Below the pieces are notes generated by a model that saw only the letters and a program-made list of their open reading frames with translations, did not search any database and was not told the DNA's origin. A stretch of 64,000 nucleotides of DNA from Actinomycetes bacterium (lineage in GTDB: Bacteria; Actinomycetota; Acidimicrobiia; Spongiisociales; JAHEDJ01): the NCBI GenBank assembly GCA_024641245.1, contig JAHEDK010000014.1:1-64000 (forward strand), read 5' to 3'. Of this stretch, positions 1 to 9,610 are shown one piece after another. Within the stretch, counting starts at the first letter, position 1; each line of letters opens with the position of its first letter. A program made the position numbers and the translations under genes.

Positions 1-260
1 CCGAAGATGAGCGGTATCTCACTCATCGAGAAGGAATGAGCGTCGCGCCGACCTCGGAAGTGAACCACGGTGATTTCCGACAGGTACACGGCCGGAACCA
101 GCAGCCACCAGTGCAGATTCATCCCATCCGGCAGAGGTTCCCAGTCAGCGACGATGAGATGGACGAGCAGCGCCGCCATTGCGACGGAAAGGGTCAGCAA
201 CAACACGCGCATCGAACCGGGCATCCGGCTCGACTCCCGACTCGGCGTGTTCGTCGTCAT
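1..260 (-). CDS. N-terminal fragment of a membrane protein, truncated by window edge
   Basis: Minus strand reads MTTNTPSRESSRMPGSMRVLLLTLSVAMAALLVHLIVADWEPLPDGMNLHWWLLVPAVYLSEITVVHF... open to the window edge, with hydrophobic segments. Confidence 0.6.
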   Translation of the reverse strand, partial: MTTNTPSRESSRMPGSMRVLLLTLSVAMAALLVHLIVADWEPLPDGMNLHWWLLVPAVYLSEITVVHFRGRRDAHSFSMSEIPLIF

Positions 261-470
261 CGGTTCCTTCCGCTCATAATGAACTCCCGGTGTTCCTCGT
301 TCCTTGGGGGAGGTATCGGCCGGAATGCCCGAGAACTTGGTGACCCTTCCGCACTCGCCCGAGGTGACTAGTTACCCGCCCTGCGCGAGTGTGACGTCGG
401 GATATTTGCCCAGGGGATCAAGCGGGAATCGCACGACAACTGTGACAGGGCGTCCCGGACAACCGTCAAA

Positions 471-504
471 CACCTTCGGGCCGGATTGCTCCGGCCCGAA
501 GGTG
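471..504. other. Perfect 14-bp inverted repeat with 6-nt loop (hairpin)
   Basis: CACCTTCGGGCCGG-ATTGCT-CCGGCCCGAAGGTG; no clear T-tract. Confidence 0.75.
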
Positions 505-583
505 AATAGGCTCGTATCTTGATATCGGGGATTCGCCGTCTCGATTCGAATCGTGCCTTTCGGCGACCGGGTTCTTTAGGTTG

Positions 584-844
584 CTACGACCATGAGACTC
601 CGCGCATGGATGAGGTGCCGGACAGATTCCACGGGTAGGGAGCAATCGGATTGTCGACACCTTTGGCAACGATCGTTGACTCGAATGTGGACGTCGCCAA
701 GGAATCCGCGGAGTCGGCTGCGTGAGCGGCCGGCGCCATTGCCGCGATGAGCAGAACAGCCACACAGAGCGCAATCAACAAGACGGCGATGCGTCTCGTT
801 CTCCCACCATCCCAGGTGAGACCGCCACCGATCATTTGTCCCAT
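584..844 (-). CDS. Small secreted or membrane protein, unknown function
   Basis: 86 aa ORF with a signal-peptide-like segment (RRIAVLLIALCVAVLLIAAMAPAAHAAD); GGGAGG-like RBS upstream. Confidence 0.5.
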   Translation of the reverse strand: MGQMIGGGLTWDGGRTRRIAVLLIALCVAVLLIAAMAPAAHAADSADSLATSTFESTIVAKGVDNPIAPYPWNLSGTSSMRGVSWS

Positions 845-980
845 TAGACCTCCCAGTCCTTGGTTGTTCCATCTTCATCGGAGTCTGCTGGCGAAACTTG
901 GGGACTCTTGTCCCGGCGCCCATTGGAACTAGTCCCGGGGCGGGGAATGTGGACCACGCTACGGCGGCTACGCTGAACCC

Positions 981-2045
981 ATGGCACCCGAAGAAGAACG
1001 CATTGCCCTTTTCCTCGACTACGAGAACCTGGCGATCGGAGCACGAGACAACCTCGGCGTCACTTTCGACCTCAAACCCATCGCCGACGCGCTCGCCGAA
1101 CGGGGCCGGGTGGTCGTTCGTCGCGCCTACGGCGACTGGTCGATGTTCGACGAGGATCGCCGGATGCTCACTCGCAACCATGTGGAGCTGATCGACATCC
1201 CGCAGCGGATGGGTGCCTCACGAAAGAACTCGGCGGACATCAAGATGGCCGTCGATGCTCTCGAGCTCGCCTTCGAGCGCAATTATCTCACGACGTTTGT
1301 CATCGGCACCGGCGACAGCGATTTCACCCCTCTTGTCCACAAGCTGCGCGAGCTGAACCGGCGGGTGATCGGGGTCGGCGTCAAGGACTCGACGAGCGCG
1401 CTGTTGCCCCCTGCCTGTGATGAGTTCCTCTTCTATGAGCGGCTCGAGGGCGTCGAGGTACCCGCCGGGGCGAGGGGCAGTTCGCAGAGGCCGGGTCGCC
1501 GGACGAGCGATCGCCAGGAAGAACCGAAAGTCGAGTTGGAATCCAAGGGCCTCGACGACCTCGACCAACTGGTCACGCAGACCCTCTCCGGCCTCCAGCG
1601 CACGGCGCAGGGCGCCGTCCTCGCCTCCTCCCTCAAGCGGGCTCTCATCCGCAAGGACCCCACTTTCAACGAGGCGGACTTCGGGTTCCGCGCCTTTGGT
1701 GAGCTCTTGCGGCACATGGAGCAGCGCAAAGTGCTCGACCTGAGCGAAGGCACAGCCAAGGGTGACCCCGTGGTTGACTTCCGCTCCGAGGACAGCGGAG
1801 AAGACGAGGCGTTCTCGCTCTTGCTATCCGTTGTTGCGCGTCTCGAGACAGCCGAAGGCCCACCGGTTCTGTCCGGCTTGAAGAACCAACTGCGGAAGCA
1901 GAATCCGAAATTCACCGAGAAGCGCTACGGATTCGGCGGATTCCTCCAGTTCTGCAAAGCCGCCCAGGCCCGCGGTCTCATCGAGCTCAGCTGGAGCGAT
2001 GACGCCGATGACTATCTCGTGAGCGTTGCGCTTCCTGACCGGTAA
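981..2045 (+). CDS. NYN domain (PIN-like, LabA/DUF88) protein with C-terminal OST-HTH/LOTUS-like repeats
   Basis: N-term ALFLDYENLAIGAR...SADIKMAVDALELAF...TFVIGTGDSDFTPLVHKLRELNRRVIGVG is typical of NYN; two C-terminal repeats ending YGFGGFLQFCKAAQ / FGFRAFGELLRHMEQ. Confidence 0.85.
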   Translation: MAPEEERIALFLDYENLAIGARDNLGVTFDLKPIADALAERGRVVVRRAYGDWSMFDEDRRMLTRNHVELIDIPQRMGASRKNSADIKMAVDALELAFERNYLTTFVIGTGDSDFTPLVHKLRELNRRVIGVGVKDSTSALLPPACDEFLFYERLEGVEVPAGARGSSQRPGRRTSDRQEEPKVELESKGLDDLDQLVTQTLSGLQRTAQGAVLASSLKRALIRKDPTFNEADFGFRAFGELLRHMEQRKVLDLSEGTAKGDPVVDFRSEDSGEDEAFSLLLSVVARLETAEGPPVLSGLKNQLRKQNPKFTEKRYGFGGFLQFCKAAQARGLIELSWSDDADDYLVSVALPDR

Positions 2046-2136
2046 TCGTCAAGGGTCCGGCATCCTGAGTCGATAAAGCCATGGGCCCGCGCGTCGCGCG
2101 GACGGTTGGCCCGCAACGAAGTCAGGGAGTTGTTGG

Positions 2137-4992
2137 ATGTCGGAGCGCACTGCGGACCTTGCCGAGCCCACGAAATGGCGCCAGGCCGGCCTGGCAGGTT
2201 TCATGGGGTCTTCGGCCGGGTTTACGATGCTGTATCGCCGCTGGCTCTCATTGCGTGGCCCGATCGCGGTCGCCGCGGTCTCTCTCGGTCTCGTCCTCGG
2301 GGCGGTGCTGGATTGGCCGGCAGCTTTCGGAGTTTCGATCCTGGGGCTGGCCCTGGCAGTCGATGTCGTGCTCCGACACAGAAACGTCATGGAATCGGTT
2401 GTCGGCTCCGTGATATTCGATACGACCTTGATCGGTTTGACTCTCTGGTTGCTGCGCGCACCATCGGCAGTCATCGCGATGCCGTTCGCCTATCTGATCG
2501 CCACCGCGTTCCTGCTGTTGGAGCCACGCCGCGCCGCACTCCCCGTCGGATACGCGGTTGGGTGGCTGAGCTTCCTGCTCATCGGATCCGGCCGCTGGTG
2601 GGAGCCGGAGGACGGCCTCAGAGCCGAGGTCGTCTCGCTGATCATGGCCGGCTTGTTCGTAGCCAGTCTCATCGTGATGTTCGCCCTCACGAGCCGAGCC
2701 ATGGGCACGATCAGCGTGTCCCTGGAACGGAAGCTCCGATTCGAGGAGGCCATCTCGGCCTGTTCCCGAGCTTTCGCCACCGGCGATGCGGACACCGCCC
2801 TCGATCGTGCGCTCGGCGCTCTGCTATTCGGCACTGAGGCCACGGCCGTATTCGTCGAGCGGAACGTCGACGATCCTGAGCTGGGGTTGTGCTCCAAGTT
2901 GGTTGCTGAGGCACTTATTGAGGAGACGGAACCCGATCCGGGGGAGCGGCGCACGATGGTGCCGTGGAGTGAGATGCCGGTGTCGTATGCCGGCCTGTCA
3001 AACGGTCAGCCGGTTGCCTTCCAGGTTGCCGATCTGCCGCTTGTTCAACGTACCCGTTATGAGGGGACGAGGCACACGACCGAGCTGAGCATTCCGATCC
3101 TCGTCCGGGGTGCGTGGGTCGGGTTGATCGGGTTCAACGACATCGGTGCCGACAACCTCTGGGACCCCCATGACATCGAGTTGCTGCGAACTGCTGCCGA
3201 ACTCGTCGCCGCCTATTGGGAACGCATCGAGGCGCAGGAGCAGCTGAAGGAGGCGATAGCGAATCTCGAGTACCGCCACAGGCTCGAGCACGCGCTCGCC
3301 CAAAGCTCCGCCGCCCTGCTGGCCTCCAGTGGTTCGGCCATCGACGATGCCCTCGAGGCGTTGCTAGAGGCGACGGAAGCAGACATCGTGTTTGTCGAGG
3401 AGAATTACCAGGACGACGAGCTAGGGCCTTGCGCCCGCATCACTCACTGGGCGGCAGATGATGTCGCCCCCGGTATCGACCCGACCGCCCAGCCCTGGAG
3501 TGGGCCCTTCAGCGCACTTCCATCGTTATATGCAAAGTTGCAGCGCGGCGAGCCATCTGCGATTTCAACGACTGATTTGCAAGATCCAGAGAGGGCGTTG
3601 TATCTGGCCGACGGCGTGTTGAGTGAGCTCTGCCTGCCGATATTTGTCCGCGGTGAGTGGCGGGGGACCATCGGCTTCAGCGACTCCCAAGACGAGCGGC
3701 GGTGGACCGAACAGGACATCCGGTTCCTTCGCACGGCCGGGGAGATGGTTGGAGCGTTTTGGGATCGGCAGGAAACGGTGGAGTCGTTGAACATCCGTCT
3801 CGCATACGAGGAAGCCCTGGCGAAGGTATCGCGCGAACTCATCTCAGGGCGAGAGGATGCGCTGGAAGCTGCCTTCGAGCATCTGGCCGCGGTAACCGGC
3901 GCCGACTATATGTGGCTGGAAGAGGTGTTCGACGACCCGGACGCAGGCCTGTCGTCCCGGGTTGTGCACGCACTACAGCCACCAAACCTGGAGGGCGTGC
4001 ACATAGCGAACCTGTGGATGGGTGGGCCGCACCGCGATACGCCAACGACCCCCGGGCGCCTGGCTCGAGGTGAAGCATCCATCCTTCATACGGAAGATCT
4101 GGACGAGGGTCTCGAACGCTCCATCTATGAAGCTGATGGTCTGAAGAGCGAGTTGGTGATTCCCGTCTTTGTATTCGGAGAGTGGACGGGGGCGATCGGG
4201 TTCGCCGACTATCTCCAGCGGCGGGAGTGGCACGAGAACGACATCGGCGTGTTGCGTACCGCCGGAGGATTGGTTGGGTCGTATTTGGAGCGGGAGCAGA
4301 CGAGCAGGCGCCTTGAACAGTTGGTGGCCTCGAAGGACGAGTTCATCGCTTCGATCAGCCATGAGATTCGCACGCCGTTGACTGCGGTACTCGGGTTCAC
4401 GAACGTCATCCGCGATGGATTCGACGATCTAGCGGATTCTGAGCGTCTCGAAATGCTAGACCTGATCAATCGTGAGGCCCAGGACGTCGCATGGATTGTC
4501 GAGGACCTTCTCGTGTACGCCCGGGCGGATATCGGCACGCTGGCCGCGGTGGCGATCGATCTCAATCTGGGGGAGCAGATTGCGGCGGTGCTCGCCGGAC
4601 AACCGGCAGACGTGGAATCTCGGGTGAGCGTTCGAAGCAACGGCGAGTGGGCGGCGGCCGACCCCGCCAGGGTCCGCCAGATCATTCGCAATCTGGTGAC
4701 CAACGCGATGAAGTACGGAGGTCCCACCGTCGAGGTTGAGACCACTTTGCGCGACTCGGTCGTTGTCATGCGGGTAACAGACGATGGAGTGGGTATCGAT
4801 GAGGGCCATCGTGACAGAATCTTCGCGGCCTACTACCGGGCCCATGACTCCCTCGGGCAGCCCGGGTCGATCGGGCTTGGTCTGCATGTTTCGCGGAAGC
4901 TGGCTCGTCTCATGGGCGGTGACCTCTCGTATGACCGCGTGGATGGCAGGAGCTGCTTCACGCTGACGTTGCCCGCCGCCCGGCGGAGTTGA
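2137..4992 (+). CDS. Membrane-anchored sensor histidine kinase with three tandem GAF-like domains
   Basis: N-terminal TM helices; three repeats ending LRTAxxxVxxxxER; HisKA SHEIRTPLTAVLGF; HATPase DPARVRQIIRNLVTNAMKYG. Confidence 0.88.
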   Translation: MSERTADLAEPTKWRQAGLAGFMGSSAGFTMLYRRWLSLRGPIAVAAVSLGLVLGAVLDWPAAFGVSILGLALAVDVVLRHRNVMESVVGSVIFDTTLIGLTLWLLRAPSAVIAMPFAYLIATAFLLLEPRRAALPVGYAVGWLSFLLIGSGRWWEPEDGLRAEVVSLIMAGLFVASLIVMFALTSRAMGTISVSLERKLRFEEAISACSRAFATGDADTALDRALGALLFGTEATAVFVERNVDDPELGLCSKLVAEALIEETEPDPGERRTMVPWSEMPVSYAGLSNGQPVAFQVADLPLVQRTRYEGTRHTTELSIPILVRGAWVGLIGFNDIGADNLWDPHDIELLRTAAELVAAYWERIEAQEQLKEAIANLEYRHRLEHALAQSSAALLASSGSAIDDALEALLEATEADIVFVEENYQDDELGPCARITHWAADDVAPGIDPTAQPWSGPFSALPSLYAKLQRGEPSAISTTDLQDPERALYLADGVLSELCLPIFVRGEWRGTIGFSDSQDERRWTEQDIRFLRTAGEMVGAFWDRQETVESLNIRLAYEEALAKVSRELISGREDALEAAFEHLAAVTGADYMWLEEVFDDPDAGLSSRVVHALQPPNLEGVHIANLWMGGPHRDTPTTPGRLARGEASILHTEDLDEGLERSIYEADGLKSELVIPVFVFGEWTGAIGFADYLQRREWHENDIGVLRTAGGLVGSYLEREQTSRRLEQLVASKDEFIASISHEIRTPLTAVLGFTNVIRDGFDDLADSERLEMLDLINREAQDVAWIVEDLLVYARADIGTLAAVAIDLNLGEQIAAVLAGQPADVESRVSVRSNGEWAAADPARVRQIIRNLVTNAMKYGGPTVEVETTLRDSVVVMRVTDDGVGIDEGHRDRIFAAYYRAHDSLGQPGSIGLGLHVSRKLARLMGGDLSYDRVDGRSCFTLTLPAARRS

Positions 4993-5047
4993 TGATCTCC
5001 GGAGCGTAGACTGAGGTTTCCTCACCTCGAAGCCGCAGGAGGCCCTC

Positions 5048-6433
5048 ATGGAACCGCACCGTCGCAGCTGGGCAGAGCCCTACAAGATCAAGGTAGTCGA
5101 GCCCATCACCATGACCACGCCCGAGCATCGCCGGCAGGCCATTCGCGCCGCAGGGTTCAACAGCTTCCTTCTGCGCTCAGACGACGTGTACATCGACCTG
5201 CTCACCGATTCCGGCACGTCGGCCATGTCGGACTACCAGTGGGCGGGCCTCATGGTCGGGGACGAAGCGTACGCCGGATCCAAGAGCTTCTACCACCTCG
5301 TTGAAGCGGTACAGGAGGTGTATGGATATCCCGAGCTGATACCAACGCATCAGGGTCGCGGCGCCGAGCACATCCTCAGCCAGTTGCTGATCTCGCCCGG
5401 TGACTACGTCCCGGGCAACATGTACTTCACGACGACGCGCTTTCACCAGGAGTTTGCCGGGGGAGTCTTTGTCGACGTAATCATCGACGAGGCGCACATG
5501 CCATCCGTCGAGCACCCTTTCAAGGGCAACATCGACCTGGTCAAGCTCCAGAAGCTGATCGACGACGTGGGCGCCGACAAGATTCCCTACATCTCAGTCG
5601 AAACCAACGTAAACATGGCCGGTGGCCAGCCGATGTCGATGGCCAACCTCAAGGCGACCTACGAGTTGTGTCACGCGCACGGCATTCCGGTGATGCTCGA
5701 TGCCACCCGGGCGCTGGAGAACGCATACTTCATTCAGCAGCGTGAAGGCGGCTACGAGAACAAGTCCGTCAAGGAGATCGTGCTGGAGATCTGCTCCCAC
5801 TCGGACGGCGCCACCGTGTCATCCAAGAAGGACAACCTCGTCAATATCGGCGGGTTCCTGGCGGTACGCGATCCCGAACTCGCCCGGCGGGCTCGCGCCA
5901 TGCTCGTTCAGTTCGAGGGACTGCATACGTACGGCGGCATGTCCGGGCGTGACATGGAGGCGCTGGCGCGCGGCATCCACGAGATGGTCGATACCGATGA
6001 CCACGTGAGGGCACGGGTCGGGCAGGTCGAATACCTCGGCAATGCCTTGCTCAAGGCCGGCATCCCATTAGTGCGGCCGATCGGTGGTCATGGGATCTTC
6101 CTGGACGCGGCGGCCATCTTGCCCCACCTTGCACAGGACCAGTTTCCCGCGCAGGCACTGACGGCAGCCCTATACGTGGACTCCGGAGTGCGAGGTATGG
6201 AACGTGGGATCGTATCCGCCGGACGCGATCCCAAGACCGGCGATCACCGTTATCCAAAGCTCGAACTCGTGCGTATGGCGATTCCACGGCGGGTGTACAC
6301 CCAGGCGCACATGGATGTGACGGCCGAGTCGGTGGTTGAGGTCTATGAGCATCGTGAGAGCGTCGGTGGTCTGAAGTTCACCTACGAGCCGGAGGAACTC
6401 CGGTTCTTCCAGGCCCGCTTCGAGGAGATCTAG
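5048..6433 (+). CDS. tpl: Beta-eliminating lyase, tyrosine phenol-lyase-like (tryptophanase family)
   Basis: LLTDSGTSAMSDYQWAGLMVGDEAYAG...THQGRGAEHILSQL...GNMYFTTTRFHQE...GVRGMERGIVSAGRD; TTTR and GVRxMERG resemble TPL more than TnaA. Confidence 0.8.
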   Translation: MEPHRRSWAEPYKIKVVEPITMTTPEHRRQAIRAAGFNSFLLRSDDVYIDLLTDSGTSAMSDYQWAGLMVGDEAYAGSKSFYHLVEAVQEVYGYPELIPTHQGRGAEHILSQLLISPGDYVPGNMYFTTTRFHQEFAGGVFVDVIIDEAHMPSVEHPFKGNIDLVKLQKLIDDVGADKIPYISVETNVNMAGGQPMSMANLKATYELCHAHGIPVMLDATRALENAYFIQQREGGYENKSVKEIVLEICSHSDGATVSSKKDNLVNIGGFLAVRDPELARRARAMLVQFEGLHTYGGMSGRDMEALARGIHEMVDTDDHVRARVGQVEYLGNALLKAGIPLVRPIGGHGIFLDAAAILPHLAQDQFPAQALTAALYVDSGVRGMERGIVSAGRDPKTGDHRYPKLELVRMAIPRRVYTQAHMDVTAESVVEVYEHRESVGGLKFTYEPEELRFFQARFEEI

Positions 6434-6443
6434 ATTTGTCGCA

Positions 6444-6471
6444 CGCGACTCGATACTCGCGACTCGCGACT
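6444..6471. repeat. Heptanucleotide tandem repeat (CGCGACT family, 4 units)
   Basis: CGCGACT CGATACT CGCGACT CGCGACT in the convergent gap between tpl and gdh. Confidence 0.85.
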
Positions 6472-6473
6472 CC

Positions 6474-7829
6474 CTAAGGCCAGATACCTCGCTCCAGAAG
6501 GGTGTTGGCGCACCGGCCGACTGCTACGACGTAGGCGGCGGTGCGAAGCGTCGGCGTGTCGACGCGTGGATCATCCGGGTGGAGTCCAGCCCACGTCGAC
6601 CGATGGTGTTCGATCGCATCCAGCAGGCCGGCCCGGATAGTCACGACCTGGTTCGTCGCTCGATACATCTTCTTGCGCAGCTTCTCCTGAACCTCGTGCT
6701 CCTCCCATTGCTGGTTCTGGAGATTCTGGACCCACTCGTAGTAGCTGACCACAACGCCCCCGGCGTTGGCCAGGATGTCGGGAAGGACGATGATGCCACG
6801 CTCCTGGAGGGTGGCATCGGCTTCCGGGGTGGTCGGACCATTGGCCGCTTCAACGATCAAGCGAGCCTGGATCCGTCCGGCGTTGCTCGCCAGGATCTGA
6901 TTCTCCATGGCGGCAGGCACGAGGATGTCGCACAGCACTTCGAGCACTTCCTTGGTCGCTAGTGGCTTCGTGCCCGGAAAATCGACGACGCTGCCGGTGG
7001 CATCCTTGTGATCCTCGATCCGCGAAACGTCGAGGCCGTTCGGGTCGTAGATTCCGCCCCGGGAGTCGCTGACCGCCACGATACGGGCGCCTGCGCCGTC
7101 GTATAGTTTGGCTGCCCACCGCCCGGCGTTCCCGAATCCCTGAATTGCGACGTCAGCACCATCGAGCGAAGTCAAACCGGGCAATCCGCCCAATTCGAGG
7201 AAATGCTCCGTCACGTACATGCTGCCCATGGCGGTTGCGCTATCCCTTCCGAGCGATCCGCCTAGGTCGAGAGGTTTGCCGGTAACAACCGGAAAACAGT
7301 TCTCGCCCGGGTGCATCATCGAGTAGGTATCGAATACCCACGCCATGGTCTGCTGGTCGGTGTAGAGGTCGGGCGCCGGGATGTCGGTGTGTGGTCCGAT
7401 GTTGTCGCCCAATGCCGAGATGTAACGCCGGGTCACTCGCGCCTTCTCGCCTTCGGACAGCATCCGGGCGTCGCAAGCTACGCCGCCCTTGGCCCCGCCA
7501 AACGGTATGTCGAGCAGTGCGCATTTCCAGGTCATCCAGGCTGCCAGAGCGCGTACCTCTTCTTCGTTGACGCTCGGGTGGAATCGGAATCCTCCCTTGC
7601 CTGGGCCCCGGGCATTCGAGTGGAGAACCCGGTAGCCGCGGAAGACCTCGACGTGGCCATCATCCATTCGCACGGGGAGTGAAACCCGGACGACTTGCTC
7701 AGGTTCGAATAGCCATTCGCGCAGGCCGGCGCCGTCGTGGAACTGTTCGAGGAACGGAACCGCCTGGTTGAACTGATGATTCGCTACCCGCAGCGGATTC
7801 AATTCACCTTCAGTGATCACCCCAGCCAT
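6474..7829 (-). CDS. gdh: Glu/Leu/Phe/Val dehydrogenase (glutamate dehydrogenase)
   Basis: GYRVLHSNARGPGKGGFRFHP...KCALLDIPFGGAKGG...AIQGFGNAGRWAA...VVSYYEWVQNLQ; start set to ATG at 7829 (MAGVITEGELNPL), not the longer ORF start. Confidence 0.92.
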   Translation of the reverse strand: MAGVITEGELNPLRVANHQFNQAVPFLEQFHDGAGLREWLFEPEQVVRVSLPVRMDDGHVEVFRGYRVLHSNARGPGKGGFRFHPSVNEEEVRALAAWMTWKCALLDIPFGGAKGGVACDARMLSEGEKARVTRRYISALGDNIGPHTDIPAPDLYTDQQTMAWVFDTYSMMHPGENCFPVVTGKPLDLGGSLGRDSATAMGSMYVTEHFLELGGLPGLTSLDGADVAIQGFGNAGRWAAKLYDGAGARIVAVSDSRGGIYDPNGLDVSRIEDHKDATGSVVDFPGTKPLATKEVLEVLCDILVPAAMENQILASNAGRIQARLIVEAANGPTTPEADATLQERGIIVLPDILANAGGVVVSYYEWVQNLQNQQWEEHEVQEKLRKKMYRATNQVVTIRAGLLDAIEHHRSTWAGLHPDDPRVDTPTLRTAAYVVAVGRCANTLLERGIWP

Positions 7830-7955
7830 CCTTTCGGCATGTGGACGCCGATCACCGGCCCCCACCTGAATCCATGGTCCTACCGCGCGCAGCGTGACCC
7901 AAGGGGCCAAACGGCACTCGCCATGGGACACCCGGCCCTCCGCCATACTGTGCTC

Positions 7956-8369
7956 ATGCAGAAGATCATCACAGCCGTTCACGATCAAGGAATCGCGTTC
8001 GACGTCCACACTCGCTCCGGCCACGACCTGCGTGTCGAAGGTGCCTCGGCCGAACACCAGTCGGGACCGGGTCCGATGGAACTACTCCTGGTCGGCCTGG
8101 CTACATGCAGTAGTACAAATGTCGTAGAGATGCTCGAGAAGATGCGGCAGTCGTTCTCATCGCTGGAGGTCGACGTTTCCGGGGAACGGGCTCCTGAGCC
8201 TCCTCGGATTTGGACCGATATCGCACTGCACTACCGCGTCGTTGGCGACGTCGACCCGCGGCGCCTCGCGCGGGCGATCTGGCTGAGCGACAACAAGATT
8301 TGCTCGGCCTACACGATGCTGGCGGCGACGGCCAACATCGAAAGCACCTTTGAGATCAGTCGCGAGTGA
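7956..8369 (+). CDS. OsmC family protein
   Basis: DQGIAFDVHTRSGHDLRVEGA...GPMELLLVGLATCSSTNVVEMLEKMRQ; start moved to ATG 7956, preceded by CATACT (leaderless-like). Confidence 0.85.
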   Translation: MQKIITAVHDQGIAFDVHTRSGHDLRVEGASAEHQSGPGPMELLLVGLATCSSTNVVEMLEKMRQSFSSLEVDVSGERAPEPPRIWTDIALHYRVVGDVDPRRLARAIWLSDNKICSAYTMLAATANIESTFEISRE

Positions 8370-8385
8370 CTGGTCGCCGTTGTCC

Positions 8386-9216
8386 CTAGGTTGTTCTGTC
8401 GGGGTACGACACCTGATCGGGTCCGATTCGATCCCATGCCGCGACGCCGACAATGGCCGCCCACAGCGGGATGAGCGCCGCAATACCGGCACCTCCGCCT
8501 GCCGCGGCCGCCAGGAGGCCTACCCCGATGCCGCCGACCCGGGCGCTCTGGAGGCGCCGGGCGATGAGCAGGTCTCCCGTATGGTCGGCAGCCGAGCGCG
8601 GTTCATAGATCCGCAAACTGAGGCCGGCCAAAATACCAACGGCGAGCACGATCCCCTGGCCGACCGCGGGAGCCGTCCAGTCGCCCGGCGAACCACTGAT
8701 GAGGGTGCCGGCGGTGGCAGCCGATGCGATGAGGAAAGCAGCGGCGAGTTGGCGGCGGGGTGCGGGGTCGGGGAGGCGGTGATCTCTCGCCACCGCGAAT
8801 GCCAGTGCCAGACCGGCCGTCCAGCCGATGGTCGAACTCGCGCCGGCGTATGCGGCTCCCGGCAGCGCGATCAAATCGAACAGGGTCGGAGGCAGACCAG
8901 TTGACCGGTGAAGGACCCTGACCACCAGCAGGGCCAGCAGAGTTGGAAAGAGCATCGCCTCGCCCACGGTGATGATCATGATTCCGGCCAGCACTGCGGC
9001 CACCGCCGCCGCATTGGGCCGATCCGGGTCGAGTTCACGACCGATCGCCCAGGCGAGGAACGATCCGACGCCTGCATTCAACGCCAATCGGCCGCCGTCA
9101 CCGTCGGGTGCCAGCCCCCAGGCGGCCGCCGCCGAGATCCCGGAAATGAGCAGCATGACCCGGTGCGACGGGAGGCGAGGGTCGACGGCTCTGGCAAGTG
9201 TGGTGAGGCGAGTCAC
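8386..9216 (-). CDS. Multi-pass membrane protein, unknown function
   Basis: 276 aa ORF with many hydrophobic Ala/Leu/Gly-rich segments. Confidence 0.6.
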   Translation of the reverse strand: MTRLTTLARAVDPRLPSHRVMLLISGISAAAAWGLAPDGDGGRLALNAGVGSFLAWAIGRELDPDRPNAAAVAAVLAGIMIITVGEAMLFPTLLALLVVRVLHRSTGLPPTLFDLIALPGAAYAGASSTIGWTAGLALAFAVARDHRLPDPAPRRQLAAAFLIASAATAGTLISGSPGDWTAPAVGQGIVLAVGILAGLSLRIYEPRSAADHTGDLLIARRLQSARVGGIGVGLLAAAAGGGAGIAALIPLWAAIVGVAAWDRIGPDQVSYPDRTT

Positions 9217-9252
9217 GGGTGAAACGTAGTGGGATCTGCCGGCAATCGTGAT

Positions 9253-9528
9253 TCAGCGTGAGGTCGAACGACGGCGCGGCGTTCTGATCGGGAGCACCGC
9301 CACGAACTCGTCATGGCGACCCGGGACCGGCTCCCGCCCGTAATCCCGGCGGGCCGTGTCGTGATCCCACTTGGCGTAACTCTCCGCGCATGCCTCTGAG
9401 CAGAACTCCGGGTTGTCACCGGTATACCCGCCGTCCCACAGGCAGCGCGCGTATGAGGCCCGTAACCAGGGCGGGTCCCACACCGCGTGGTGAATCCGAT
9501 CGTGGCCGTGTTCCTCTGCCATCGACAT
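9253..9528 (-). CDS. Small Cys-containing hypothetical protein
   Basis: 91 aa; RCLWDGGYTGDNPEFCSEACAESYAKWDHD suggests a possible metal-binding motif. Confidence 0.5.
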   Translation of the reverse strand: MSMAEEHGHDRIHHAVWDPPWLRASYARCLWDGGYTGDNPEFCSEACAESYAKWDHDTARRDYGREPVPGRHDEFVAVLPIRTPRRRSTSR

Positions 9529-9610
9529 CCAGTCTGCCCAAACGCGGATCTTGCGTTGCGCTCTTCTCCGGCCGGGAGTGCGCTACGGAAGCACCATAGA
9601 TGGCAGGTGC

